DNA from: Papaver somniferum
Taxonomy: Eukaryota > Streptophyta > Magnoliopsida > Ranunculales > Papaveraceae
NCBI RefSeq assembly: GCF_003573695.1
Contig: NC_039358.1
Coordinates: forward strand, 156,292,920 to 156,356,919
DNA: 64,000 nt
Direction: 5' to 3'
The notes beneath the pieces were generated by a model. That model was not told the DNA's origin and did no database searches. It saw only the letters and a program-made list of their open reading frames with translations. Position 1 is the stretch's first letter. The number at the start of each line of letters is the position of its first letter. Below, in pieces: positions 33,133 through 45,645 of the stretch. Position numbers and translations under genes: made by a program.

Positions 33133-34396
33133 GAAGCTTTGAGAAGTTATGGATTCTGAAAGAATAATTGCGAGATTATTCATATCAAAACAAGATCATG
33201 ATGTGCGAAACTTTCGCAGAGATAATCATAGAACAATGACATAAAAGAAAGGGGCGAACCTTTATGGCGTACACCCTAGTTCGCGAATAAAATTTCGCAA
33301 GAGGAAAATGTAAGACCTAAAGTACGTCATATAAGGGGGTACCTGTTGCATGGCTCAGGGAAAGGCTACACCGCCACCGGAACCTGAGTCATGGAGATTT
33401 GGGGTCAATAAAGCCCATCCGGGAGAGGCACCTTGGATTCTCAGCTTAAGCATATGACTTAGGTTAGGAGACTAAGGTCATAAGGACTCTCCTAAGGAGT
33501 GCAGAATATGATCAAGGCGCCGAGGTACACGGTTGAGTCAAGAGTGCCAGGGGCGTTTGAAGCGTACCTTGCCATTCTTGACAAGTCTTGGCTTATACTG
33601 CACTCGGCCCGAAGAAAACCCACTTAGGGTGCAGTCTCGTAACCATAAGCCCTATAGGTAAAAGGGATAAGAGGCTGCGAAAACAACTGGTTGTTGTTAA
33701 GACTGGATGGGAGGAGATAACCTTGTATAGTAGAAGTACGCCTCCTTGAAGGGGAAACCATGGGGGAGATAAGGGAGGCACCCTCCATTAGGGATCTGAT
33801 AAGTGTCTTAAGATGCAAATGCCATGAGGATTTTTACCCGCAAGGGTATTAAGGCTTGTCATATTTGTGCAACAATCCTGAAGAGGCAATAATAAAAAAG
33901 AAAAAGATAAGACGAGATCAATGGGTTTTCGCATGAAAGTGCGAAGACGTCCTGCGATTTCGTCGCACGACGGGAATGTCATGGGGCTTTATTTTCGCAA
34001 GAATATTTAGGCCTGTCATATTGTCGCAACATTCCTGAAGAGGCCATAATACAAGATAAAAAGTTAAGGCAATATAAATGGGTTCTTGCATGAAAGTGCA
34101 AGAACGTCCTGCGATTTTGCCGCAATGAAAAGAGGTGGCATAATAAGACCTTTAATTAGGAAGGCAAAAAATAAGACCACATGACAAAACAAAATATTTA
34201 TAAATATTCATAACAGATCATTTCTCGCAAGAAAGATAATGAGAGGCAAGTAGGGGAATCAATACACAAGAGGCATTATCTTTCTCACCAGCAAAATACT
34301 AAAAGGGAAAATTGATTCCAAAGTTGGTTGAAGAACATTATTCGCAAAAAATAATAAAGATGAGACAATTCAAGAAGATAGAGCTAGATAAGAAGC
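33133..34396 (+). other. A post-pol non-coding block with 157-bp tandem duplication
   Basis: This is homologous to 23090-23576 joined to 27404-28160 of B, and preserves the empty site where C is inserted in B. Two units of about 157 bp start at 33821 and 33978. No conserved frame was found on either strand before the antisense gene. Confidence 0.7.
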
Positions 34397-36653
34397 TTAT
34401 GCTTCAGTATTAATTCCAGTAGAAGGAGATAATAGACGTTCTTCGCCAATGTTCTCATTAACGCCAACCTCTCCTTCATTTCGATTCTGATCTTCACCTT
34501 GATTAGCACCTTGATTATCCCCAGCAATTACTTCTTCAGAAGAGATTTCTTTTTCGTTTTCATCTTGATTAACACCAGCTGTTGCTTTCTTAGAAGGAAT
34601 CTCTTCTCCATCTTCCAAAAGACTATCCTCTGCACCACTTTCATAATCATAATCACTGTCAGCAGGACGAGGAACTTCATCATCATCTACTTCCAAAGGT
34701 TCGATTGATGTAGGAGGAAGAGATTTAGACAATAAAATATCATTTACAAGGACTTCAGCCCGGAGATGAACTTGACGAAGAAGTTCTCTCTGATGATTCC
34801 TATCTTGAATATCCTTAAAGTAAGCAAGATAATCAAGTCTTCTTTCTGCTCGATCGCGAGAACCAGTAAGGACAGAGACGAGCAATGCATTTTCTTTGCG
34901 AATTTTGGCATATTTAGCCTCCAAAACAGAAATGGAGGAATGAAGATTTTTCTCAGACTCTGCGAAAGGTAGAATACAAAATTTCAGTAAGATGAAGAAC
35001 TCAAAAAGATATGACAAAGAAAAGATAGTTAAGGCAGTCAAATTATTATGACTACCTTCCTTTTGCGAAATAAGATGTTGAATAAAATTCAGACAACTAT
35101 TCTCCCAACGATCCATCACATCATCAAATTTATCTCCAACTAAACCTTTAAGTCGAGACTGATGATTTTTCTTTTTAGAAATAAGAAAGGCATTTTTCTT
35201 CGCAAGTGAAGAAGAAGATTCTTCTAATTTGGAATATTGTTCTTTAAGTTGATTCGCCTTTACACTTAAAGTTATTCTACCTTGAATGAGTGTATCTCTT
35301 TCAGCGATAGATGACTATGTTACTTCTTTAAGTTCATTTCTCAAAGAGTGAAGAGATTGCTCTTGGTCATCACATACTTTCTGAAGGATGCCAAGTTGTT
35401 GCGAAGATATCGCCATCTTATTTAAACAAATTCGTTTCTCTTGAGATAGAGTTTTATTCTCATCTGATAAAGATTCCATCCCAAGATTAGCTTTAGTTAA
35501 AGAATAAGAGAGGCGAGAGATTTCATTACTTAATAAATCTTGCCTCTGAACTAATTGGGTATTTTCGTTGGTAAGATTATTTATATGATCAACAGAGTAT
35601 GAATAGAGGTTATCTAGTTGGTTATATTGATCCATCAAAATCTCTTTATCAACACGGGATTCTTCAACAGCAGATTCAAATTGATATCTCTCCATTATTT
35701 GTTTATGGTTTAAGGCTTAACATGCGAAAGGGGGATTTCAAGGATGATTAAATATGGGAAGGATAAAATCATTAGAAAGGCAAATTGAAGACACAGATAA
35801 GGAAATCATACCTCTCAGTTCATCATTCTTCTTGCGAAGGTTGTCACGATCCAGCGAAACATTCTGAAGCTTTTGATTTTCGAGACGAAGAGCATTACAC
35901 TCTTTTTCCAAAGCTGTTTGCGAAGCAGCTCTGTCAGAACCGAAATACTTACTCAGAATTTCGCAAATACCAGACTTGACCGGATCAATGGGAGACTTCT
36001 TGCCATCATCCAGGACTTCAGACAAAACTTTGAAAGCAATATCTATTCCTTCCACGGTTTCTTTCGAAAAGGGAAGAGGCTCAGGTAGATAACTGGCAAT
36101 GATAGAAGGTTGAGAAACATTATCAATAGGAGGAGAAGAAGTTTCATTCACAGAAGGATCAATAATGGGGGTTTCACTCATTGAAAGGTCAGTTGAAGAA
36201 ATGAAATCTGAGGCATCTTTTTCGCGAATTGGAGATAATGGTTTAACTTGCGAAGATGTCGCGGGGGTTTTAGAAGAGATAAGTAAGTGGAATGGAACAG
36301 AGGTATCAACGGTTTTAAGGTGGCGAGATTTCTTGAGAGGTTTATTGACATCCTTATCACCCAGCGAATTACAATCCAGATAAGAAACAGAGGCAACAAT
36401 ATTGTTATTAGAAAAGAATAGTGTTTCTTACTACCTTCTGATTCGCAGACTTTCTTTTGTGTACAACAATATTATGCTGCGGTTTGGGAATATTAGGGTT
36501 CTGAACCGTAAATTTGGTGTTGGAGGCGTTTTTGCTGAAATAACAACAATATGGGAATCACATAAGCAACATCATTAAATAAAGCAGTAAACAAGATCAA
36601 TTTCAGCAAAACCCATAAGAAAGAAAAAAGAAAACTAACCTCGACGAATCCAT
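34397..36653 (-). pseudogene. Antisense multi-exon gene remnant inside A (coiled-coil protein)
   Basis: Plausible exons on the minus strand are 36640-36653 (ATGGATTCGTCGAG|GTTAGT), 36435-36534 (TTTCAG|CAAAAACG), about 35812-36414, 35056-35716 and 34397-34959 (TTTCGCAG|AGTCTGAG). The last two introns match B's in phase, and the last in its CGCAG context. The acceptor before the third exon is missing, and a one-base shift near 35315 breaks the coiled coil. Products are a Ser/Thr-rich N-terminal part (SMSETPIIDPSVNETSS), a long coiled coil (LENQKLQNVSLDRDNL, NLTNENTQLVQRQ) and an acidic Asn/Gln/Glu tail. It lacks B's 230-aa first exon domain. Confidence 0.6.
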
Positions 36654-36883
36654 GCAAAAAAACCAGCAGGAAGATTAATTCGTAAAAATTAAGAAAGTTA
36701 CAAACAGTGAAGATCTTCAGAGGGAACAGTATGGAGATGAAGAAGAAAATAAAAAGAGTAAAAGAAGAAGAAAGAAGAAAAGTTGCAATGGCAGAATTTA
36801 GGGAAGAATAATAGAGTTGCAGAGATGAGAGAATAAAAAGAGAAGAGAAAGTAAAAAGAAAATGGAAAGAAGAGTAAGAAGAA

Positions 36884-36891
36884 TATATATA
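36884..36891 (-). promoter_or_regulatory. TATA-like box for the antisense gene of A
   Basis: TATATATA lies about 230 bases upstream of the antisense start and is placed as in B, between the 3' LTR and the gene. Confidence 0.45.
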
Positions 36892-37094
36892 GAGAGAATT
36901 TTCTACTCGAAGAAATAAACACCATTAATACGAAAAGACGTGAGAGGTTAAAAAGCAGCAGTTACAGAAGACGTGTCAAGAAATAGATGGAAGAAAGGAT
37001 ACGTGTGATAAATGCAGAATATGAAGAAATGAACAGTTGCGGCATTTCTCACATCGTTCTCTACTTCGCAGAGAAGATATGAGAAGAGGCCAGA

Positions 37095-37565
37095 TGTAGG
37101 ATCAGAATCTCGCAGCAATAATGTCTCAGCGAAATTATCAACAACACAACACAACAGCGTCGCAGAATAATTTCAGAAATGACATAATAAACGACGTCAG
37201 CTAAAATCATGAGAAAAATATGATTGTTCTGCGAAAATTAAAGAGTTTGCGAGATTAACATTTGTAAGGTTGCGAGAATGTCGCAAGTCATATCCAAAAA
37301 TAAAGGACAGATTAGCTGTCATCCACTATGTACTTCCCTATAAATAGTCGTTCAGTTGTAAAGGAAAGGGAGAGATCTTTTTCTGGGTAAGAAGCAAGTA
37401 AATAGGAGAGAGAAAATCTAGAGCAGTGGTTATTCTTGATTCCTTTATCTTTTCTTGTAAGATTGTTCAAAGATTCATCAATAAAATTAAGATTGTTAAT
37501 CTAAAATGAGTTGAATGTTAATGAAATCATATGAGGGGTGTAGTGTAGGATTTCCTGCAACTACA
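37095..37565 (+). repeat. A 3' LTR
   Basis: 471 bp, pairing with 15704-16173, preceded by the purine-rich GAGAAGAGGCCAGA and followed by the TATGT duplication. Confidence 0.92.
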
Positions 37566-37570
37566 TATGT

Positions 37571-39036
37571 GAAAAAAATCACAATATGTTGAATCATTTG
37601 GTTTAACATAAAAGCATATGTGTTTCGGGGTTTCAACTTTTGCGTCGCATTAGTTAAAACCGTTTTTCAACCTTTCTCTGGTAAAGGTTGGTCCTTGTTG
37701 TTGTTCTTTTTTCTTGCGAAAGAATGACAACACAACAGGGGAGAGTTCTATGTAAACTTGCGTTGAATGATATATCTTAAGGGGAGAAGAGGATGTGGAA
37801 CTTGAGGTAACAAATTTGTTATTTAATCTTTATCCTGTTTAAGAAAAGCCTGATTTTATTGCATATATTTATTGCTTTTGCTTAACAAAAATTTCGGTCT
37901 AATTCATGTTTATTCCATTATTTGTGTATGGATGTGTGTGTGATTCAATTGTTTCCGGTTAAGAAAAACTATTGTTATCTTGCTTTATGGTTTGGTATCA
38001 ATTGTTTAGGCTTACAAAATTTCGGTGCAATTGTAGTACTTTAATGTCTATGTTTGTTTCAATTGCTTCCGGTTGAGGTAAATAATTATGCAAGTTGATT
38101 TATTTGGTTTGTATGAATTATTTATGGCTTAACAAAAAGAATTTCGGGATCAATTGTTTAGTCCAATTCGATTCCGGATAAGAGAAACTAAGTTAATTCT
38201 GATCTTAGTTAGACTTATCAAAGTGGAGGTTTCGGTTATTCAAGTCTAATCGAATGCCTTAGCAAGAAATGCTAGTTAACTACCCTAGTACTTGTCTTGT
38301 TTAAAAGTGAAAGGTCTAAGTTATTTTTTGAATAATTAGAACCTGATGAGAAAAATAGAATTAATTCTGATCTTTATTTTGGTCTTATCGAACAAGCGAT
38401 TGTATTTGTACAATCGGTTTAGCAAAAGAACTAAGGTGCTTAGTCAATTTTTGATTTGCTAAACTATTAGGGAAAATTGCTTCGTGCAATTGTTTCCTTG
38501 GTGACATATCAAAACAAAATTACTTTGTAGTTTCGGTTTTGATATTGGTTATCGAAAATGGTGTGTGGAACCCTCGTGCTTAACTCTTATAGGTTATGCA
38601 AGTCTTTTAAGATTTGTAAGATCCTTTCAGTTTGTCTTTTATTTGCTCGTACCTTTGTCATTTTGTGACAAAAAGGGGGAGAAATATATGGAGTAAACAA
38701 GTGATTTGGTATCACTAAGGAAATGACAATGATGCTTAAACGTTATATCTAACGAAAGAGTAAAGCATAGACTAAGGGGGAGTAACATATCATATTGATA
38801 CTTGTGGTTATCTTAACTACAAAGGGAATAACAAAGACATAAAATCTACCCATCTTACCTTTAGGGGGAGTATTAACTTTGTTATTATTATGTCAACAGC
38901 GGCATTTATGGATTGTATTTATACAGGTTATTGTGTCGTTGAAACTTGGAATCAAGCGTATATGTAATGAATTCTTGTAACTTGTTTATCCATATGATGT
39001 AAGAGTTTTGTCACTAAAATTGACAAATGGGGATAT
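37571..39036 (+). other. D 3' non-coding region with repeats and multiple polypurine tracts
   Basis: No frame of note. Words such as TTCCGGTTAAGAAAAACT, AAAATTTCGGTGCAATTG and TTCCGGTTGAGG recur at spacings of about 110-130 bases between 37860 and 38180. Purine tracts AAAAAGGGGGAGAAA (38668), AAGGGGGAG (38775) and TAGGGGGAG (38870) precede the final AAATGGGGATAT just before the LTR at 39037. Repeated tracts upstream of the 3' LTR are a reported Sirevirus trait. Confidence 0.65.
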
Positions 39037-40072
39037 TGTTAGAGCATAGCTCGGTTGAACCCACCAAGCGTTGGTATGTCAAGGTTGGTTGTCATATTTT
39101 AGTGAATAAAAACTCATTTAAAGAGTCGCTTGATTATATACTAGAGTCAACTTCGTATAGGTTATCTAGAAAGTTACTAGGATATGAGACTTACAAGTAT
39201 TACGTGAAGACTTGAATAATGTGAAGAATTAAAGAGCTACAACGACGACATCATCCTTCCACTTGAGGTTAGTAATATTTGACTTGAACAGTTTCATTCC
39301 TAACGTATCTTTAAAGTCGTACATATTGAAAACATAACTGTGAAGCTGTGAATGATTATACTCTAGTTAGACATAGTATTAAGGAATTACAATACGAAGT
39401 ATACCATCTATCTTTTGAACTTCGTATATAAGACATCAACATAATCATATGAATGCTATTGTGATTATGTATGGGTATGGGTGAAGATTTCGTCCTAGGG
39501 AACAATGTTTTACATTCATTTAAAGGAAGTACAATTCATAAACTTGTTTTATGGATCGAAAGGGAAATCTCTAGGCTTATTGGTATTGTTATTCATTGCA
39601 AATCTTTGGATTACCAATATGTGTGTTTAGTATAACCGCTCACAACTTGTATATGTATCTTGGTAAAACTATTCACAATGCCTGACTTTTGTATTGGTAT
39701 GACTTTTATTAGTGAAACCGATCTTAAGTAATCACATGAGATAGTATGGTCGATATGTTGTAATTGGTATGACCAACTTTAGACATTGGGGAACTGATCA
39801 TAGTAAGAGGTGCAACCTATCACAAGCATTGGGAATCGATCCTTGTAAGAGGTACAACAAGTCTTAGTAATTGGTAACCGATCCTATGACTTGTGCAACC
39901 GATTACAAGTTAAATACCATAAATATGTGGTAACCGATCCTAGTACCTAGTCAACAAATTTTTGGAAAGTTAGTGTGACTGATCCTAGTACCCACATGGA
40001 GGTAGAACCGAAGCCTTGTGTTTTGGTAGAACCGTGAAACCCATTAGTGGTGATTTGATAGGATAATCAATC
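39037..40072 (+). repeat. D 3' LTR, U3 part left of the LINE
   Basis: It starts TGTTAGAGCATAGCTCGG directly after the last purine tract. Repeats of the type GGTAACCGATCCTA and GTGCAACC occur between 39780 and 40000. The LTR is interrupted at 40073-40087 by the LINE, whose target duplication lies there. Confidence 0.7.
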
Positions 40073-40316
40073 ACATATTTTTTGGAATCCGTGACACAGT
40101 GATTCCAGACTCTCTCTTCGAAGAAACTTGTGAAAGGTTCAAAGGTGCCGCAGTTGGAGTTACGCTCTGAAAATTGGGCGACTGACTCAGTAAAAAATTT
40201 CTTCGTCAATCTTCGTTTCTCGTGCTCAGTATCATTAATTCAGGTGAAATCCAACCTAAAACTTCATCTGAATCCGTTTATTTTCCTAATGATTAGTCAG
40301 TAAATCAGGTGGTTTT

Positions 40317-41560
40317 ATGGATTCTTGTCCTAAATCCATTTTTTTTGAATCTTTTAAGTCAAATATGTTAGGTTTCAATAAAGAAAATAACTCTCGGGTA
40401 ATTCCTTCGATTGAATTACCAGATGATTTGTTTGAAGAAAGCATTAACCCTTGGAGATTTTCTCTTATTAGAAGATTGAATTTACAACAAACTAAATTTG
40501 TTGATGCTGATGTTATTCTTCTTCAACAATGGAAATTGACAGGTGATTGTAAACTCATTTCATTAGAAAGAGGTTTCTTTACAATTAAGTTGGATAACGA
40601 AACAGATCGTCAATATATCAAGGAAGGCAAATGGGAAGTTCTTAATCAGATTCTACAAATAAGAAAATGGATCTCTAATTTTCGTCCAGAAAGTCAAAAA
40701 ACTTCTAAAGCTATGGTATGGTTTAGATTACCAGGTCTGGGTCTTGAATTTTGGAGTGAAAAGATTCTGTTTAAGATTTGCAAGGAAATTGGTACACCAA
40801 TCAAATTAGATGAAGCTACTGCTAAATGTGAGGTTGGGTATTATGCAAATGTTCTTGTTGAAGTGGATTTTGCAAATACTATCACTAACAAAGTTTGGAT
40901 TGGAACTAAGTATTGTGGTTTTTTTTCAGAACATCTCAATTCCTATATGTCCAAAGTTTTGTTCAACATGTAAAATAGTTGGGCATTTTATTAAAGAATG
41001 TAGAGTTGAGAAGAACAAGTTACAACAAGCAAGTAATGCTCAGGTCAATAATACTAGCAAGTCTACATCAACTCCTGTTCAGCACCAACTTCCCAAAACT
41101 AATTCTGCTCATATTCCATTTGATATTTATGACAGATCATAGATTGAGAAAAATATTGCCAATATTGAAGAAAAGGCAAAGTACTCAAAGCCTTGAAGAA
41201 GATGCAGTTGTTTCCAATATAGTCACACCAATAAATTTTCAGGTTGCTAGTAGTTTGGCTTCAACAAACATAAACATTGGGAGATTCAATGCCCTCAACC
41301 AAGAGGAATTAGAAGAAGATGATGTGATTAGTGTTGATGAAGAAATCTTAGCAGAAATGGAGCCTCAAAAACAGATTCATATTACAGAAGATACTGAAGT
41401 GGATAGTGTTGTCAAATTTGGAAATGCAGTTTCTAATATAACTTCTACTAAAGGAAAGCACAAAAATCAGAATATGGAGGTTGGAAAAACTGATCAAGTA
41501 AGTGGAGTGGTAAACTTGCTTAATATAGCTGAAGCAAATATCTTACAAAACAAATGGTAA
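40317..41560 (+). pseudogene. LINE ORF1 (DUF4283-like RNA-binding protein with zinc knuckle)
   Basis: The first 218 codons contain the plant L1 ORF1 core (INPWRFSLIRRL, RGFFTIKLDNETDRQYI, MVWFRLPGLGLEFWSEK, LVEVDFANTITNKVW). A run of T at 40919-40926 shifts the frame. The next frame gives CPKFCSTCKIVGHFIKEC, a CCHC knuckle, then a Ser/Thr-rich and acidic tail in another frame up to 41560. The product would coat LINE RNA. Confidence 0.8.
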
Positions 41561-41744
41561 AGTTACTAATGAAGCAGTACAAATTACATCCTGGGCAAAG
41601 GTGGTAGAAAAAGAAACTTCAACTTCTTCTTCAGTCAGTCCAAGAAAAAATGTTAAAGGGGTAAAACAAGTTCCAGTCAGCAATAAGTATAACTTCAGAA
41701 AGAACCAGGGTAAAGGGGGTACCACAAACCTCCCTCCTAAACAA

Positions 41745-42400
41745 TGAATATATGATATTGGAATATCAGAGGCCTTTGAAGACAAAGGGCTCAAGACAAG
41801 TTATGGTCTCTGATAAATTAAATCTCTGGTATGGATTGCTGAACCAAAAGTTCATTGAAGTGCTTCATTTTGTAGCAAATTAAATCTTTCAAGAATGAAA
41901 AGAATGATTATTCATAATTCTACTTCAAATAATAAAGGTAATATCTGGCTTTTTTGGAATAAAAATCTTACTCAACCTACAGTTATCAATGTCAAGTCAA
42001 ATGGTAACTGTTGGTGTTAGTGATGTACTTGTCTCTGGAGTTCATGCACATGTTAAGTTAGTGCAGAGGAGATTTCTTTGGTCTGAAATGGAAATAATAA
42101 ATGATCTAAATAAACCTTGGATTATTCTAGGTGATTTCAATGCTATATTATCTCTAGATGAAAAAATGGGTGGAAGGTCCCCTAACAGAAACTCAATGTT
42201 GGAATTCAGTGATTGTCTGAATAAATGTGAACTTCTTCAAGCTCCAAAAACAGGTATGCAATTCTCTTGGTCTAACTGCCAGCAAGGAAAGAAGAGAATA
42301 CTTTGTACACTTGATAGAGTAGTTTTCAATCAAAAATGGCTGCAAATTTATGGTGATTGGGGGTACAAAGTAGGACTGTGAGTTGTTTCAGATTACTCTC
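41745..42400 (+). pseudogene. LINE ORF2 endonuclease domain
   Basis: The usual start, M-x-I-x-YWNIRGL, is recognisable at 41745-41775 but contains a TGA (reading MNI, stop, YWNIRGL). Further pieces are VLVSGVHAHV, LNKPWIILGDFNAILSL (the conserved GDFN catalytic block) and LCTLDRVVFNQKW. This APE-like endonuclease nicks target DNA to prime reverse transcription. Several stops, so inactive. Confidence 0.8.
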
Positions 42401-42589
42401 CATTATTAGGTGGTTGTGCCAGCATTCCAAAACCCAACAATGTACCTAGAAAATTTCAGAAAATGTGGATCAGCCATCCAGAATTTTTGTCAGTAGTGAA
42501 AGTAAGTTGGTCAAATGTGATTGTAGGTGATCCTGCATTCATATTTATGCAGAAAATGAAAGAGCTGAAAAGAGTATTAAATGACTGGA

Positions 42590-44868
42590 ACTAGAAAGTT
42601 TTTGGAAATGTGCATGTGAAACTCAAAGAAGCTGAAGAGAAAGTCTTGGAGGCTATGAAAGTATCTGATAATAATCCCTTTGACTCTGAAGCATTGGATG
42701 AGTTAGTTAAGGCACAAAATGAACATGCCAACAAAGAGGTGCAACTTAATACACTAATGAGGCAGAAGTCAATAATCAAGTGGATAAAAGAAGGAGCAGC
42801 TAATACAATTTTTTTTCCATACTAATCTGAAGATAAGAAATTCAAATTTTTTTAATAGTGAATTGGAAGTTAGTGATGGGAATGTAATATCAGATCAATC
42901 TCAAATTGCAGATGCATTGGTACAACATTTTCAAAAAAAGTTTGAAGCACAAAGTGTCAATATTAAAGAAGAATTACTAGAAGTTGTTCCTCAACTTATC
43001 ACTGAAGAAGATCAAAGTTTTTTGGATTCCATTCCTAGTGCAGAGGAAATAAAAGCTATAGTGTTTGATATGGATCCTGAAAGTGCTCCAGGTCCAGATG
43101 GCTTCTCTGGAATTTTCTATAGAAGCTGTTGGGAGATAATACAAGATGATCTATTGGCTGCAATTCAGTTCTGTTGGAGGAGAAGATTCATTCCTAAAGG
43201 TATGAACTCTAGTTTCTTAGTGTTAATACCAAAAACACAAGGAGCAAAGACAACAAACTAGTTCAGGCCTATAGGTTTAAGTAATGTTCTATTCAAAATC
43301 TTTACTAAGATTATTACTATAAGAATGAGTAGTTTTATGACAAAGTTCGTATCTCCAAAGTCAGCTTATATTAAAGGAAGAAGCATACAAGAACAAGTAT
43401 TACTTGCATCTGAGTTAGTAAATGAAATGAAGTTTAAAAGAAGGGGAGGAAATGTGGGATTAAAATTGGATATTTCTCAAGCTTATGATTCTGTAAGCTG
43501 GGAAATCCTCATGAAAGTATTGATGAAATATAGTTTCTCTTCCTCTTGGTGTGACTGGTTAATAACTCTATTTCAATCTGCAAGAATTTCAGTGATGGTG
43601 AATGGTGGTCCATGTGGATTTTTTCCAGTTAGTAGGGGTTAAGGAAGGGAGATCCATTATCTCCAATTCTATTTGTTCTAATGGAAGATGTGCTGAGCAG
43701 AAATATTTCTAAAATGATATCCAATGGCAAAATTCAACCTATGGTGGTAAAAAATGGCATACATCCCACTCATTTATTTTTTGCAGATGATGTGTTCATA
43801 TTCTGCAATGGATCCAAAAGAAGTTTGGAGAACTTATTGACTTTATTAGATGATTATAAAGTCAGTTCAGGGAAAATTATCAACAAAAACAAAAGTAAGT
43901 GTTTTGTGGATGAAGCTTCAACTGCAAGGAAACAACAGATAAGTGAGATAGTTAACATGGAGTTGTCTTATTTCCCAGATAAGTATTTGGGTGTCATTTT
44001 AGCTCCAGGAAGAATTACTTCAGCAATGATGTGGCCCATGGTAGAGCAGATTCAAAGCAAATTAGCTGCTTGGAAAAGTAAGTTACTCTTATTTCAAGAC
44101 AGAATAATTCTGATTAAATCAGTGTTATGTAGTATTCCAATCTACTCAATGGCTATCTATAAATGGCCAGTATCTGTTATCAAAATTTGTGAAAAGTTCA
44201 TTAGAAACTTTCTATGGTCCGGTGATGGTGAAAAAAGAAAATTTAAGACAATATCATGGAATAGAGTTTGTACTCCATACAAAGAAGGTGGTCTGGGGAT
44301 TAAAAGGCTTGAAGTGATAAAAAAAGTGCTTCTCATGAAAATGTTGTGGAAAATGATTAATTCAAATGAGGAATGGGCTCTCTTTCTATCTGCAAAATTC
44401 AAGACCAAAAATGGACAGTGGATCACAAAATGGAAACAATCATCCATATGGAAGGGTTTAAAGTGGGCATGGAATTATCTAAAAGAAGATATAAGGTGGA
44501 GTATTGGGGATGAAACCAAAATATCTGTTTGGTTTGATACTTGGATTGGTGAAGTACCACTTATAGAACAAATTGGTTATTCTGAATATGTCAAAGATAA
44601 TATTGGAATGAAGGTTGTAAATCTACTGAAGGATAATTCTTGGAGTATACCTACTGAGATGCAATTATTCATAAACACTACAAATCTACCTGAAATAAGT
44701 GGTGGTGAAGACAAACTAATTTGGATTGGGCATAAAAGTGGAAAATTTGAAAATTCTGCAGCATTTGAAAAAGTAAGGGACAAAGAACCAACTCTTGTAT
44801 GGCCAACTTATATTTGGAAGCCATTTCTGCATCCCAACATTGCTAGCAACATCTGGAAGCTACAGTAG
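42590..44868 (+). pseudogene. LINE ORF2 reverse transcriptase
   Basis: RT blocks in order are SAPGPDGFSGIFYRSCW, FLVLIPKTQGA, AYIKGRSIQEQVLLASEL, GLKLDISQAYDSVSWEIL and the catalytic HLFFADDVFIFCNG. The plant L1 thumb (LSYFPDKYLGVIL, LLFQDRIILIKSVLCSIP) and GGLGIKRLEVIKKVLL follow. In-frame stops near 43259 and 43640 and frameshifts between 42825 and 42863 break the frame. The last open segment (43681-44868) is 395 codons. Confidence 0.88.
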
Positions 44869-44871
44869 GGT

Positions 44872-45645
44872 GTGTATATGGATGATGATGAAATGAAAAA
44901 GATTGGATATGTTATGGTTTCTAGATGCTGCATTAGTCAAGAAGAGCAGGACAACATGGATCATACATTGTGGCATTGCAGGTTTAGTTTGGAAATATGG
45001 CCTTGGTTGTGTTCAATTTTTGGTTTCAGAAAACCAACTTCTTTTGAAGATATTTGTTCAGCTGCAAAAAGCAAAAGTCCCATTGTAAGAGAAATATGGT
45101 TAACAGCTGCATGTGCAACCATGAGGGAGATTTGGTTTCAAAGAAATAAAATCTTATTTGAAGAAATGAAGCCTCACAACAAAAGTTTCAAATGCAGAAT
45201 TTACAAACTCATACAGGAAGGGAGCCATAGAATGAAAGGTAATAAATGGAGCCAAAACTATGACACTCAAATACTATCTTTTTTTAAAATTGGTGACGGA
45301 AGCATCAAGTTCAACTGCATCAAAGAAAATTACTGGACTGCTCCTGCAGATGGTGTTACTCTTTTTTGATGTGCTGGTAAATCATTTGGAGAACCAGGGA
45401 ATGCAGGCTTGGGTGTGATTGCAAGGGATTGCAACAGTCAGGTAATTGGCACTCTTACAGGTGGAATTGGTGTTGCTTCATCTTCCATTGCAGGGGAATA
45501 TGCAATACTCTGTGCACTTGAATGGGCAGTTTTTCTTGAATGCACTAATATAATTATTCAGTCAGATTCAATTACTGAGATTGAATGCTTCAAAAGCACT
45601 AAACTACCTTGGTATATCTGTCAAGATGGAAGAAAGCAAGCATGA
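44872..45645 (+). pseudogene. LINE ORF2 C-terminal zinc-binding and RNase H domains
   Basis: The 44872-45369 frame carries the zf-RVT-like block (DHTLWHCRFSLEIWPWL, ATMREIWFQRNKILFE). After a TGA at 45367, the RVT_3-type RNase H continues in frame (PGNAGLGVIARDCNSQVIG, AGEYAILCALEWAVFLEC, IIIQSDS). The usual first Asp of this domain (CDGAS-type) reads CAGKS here, so one catalytic Asp appears to be lost. Plant L1 elements often carry such an RNase H. Confidence 0.75.

Larger units (their letters stand above)
15704..37565 (+). mobile_element. A: Tat-type Ty3/gypsy element without gag, host to B
   Basis: LTRs at 15704-16173 and 37095-37565 both run TGTAG...CTACA, and a perfect 5-bp target duplication TATGT flanks them (15699-15703 and 37566-37570). 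Internal order is PBS, protease, RT, RNase H, second RNase H, [B inserted], integrase, a conserved non-coding block, tandem repeats and an antisense spliced gene remnant. Only about 110 bases separate the PBS from the protease region, so gag is deleted. By eye the two LTRs differ at roughly 15 of 470 positions. Confidence 0.9.

Noticed and set aside
36178..36399. Minus-strand 73-codon frame MLPLFLIWIV, possible signal peptide protein
   Set aside because: It is out of frame with the longer coding-like stretch of A's antisense gene that continues into the coiled coil, and it has no homologue in B.
40810..41142. Separate small gene overlapping LINE ORF1
   Set aside because: It is the continuation of ORF1 after a poly-T frameshift, as shown by the zinc knuckle expected at that place.
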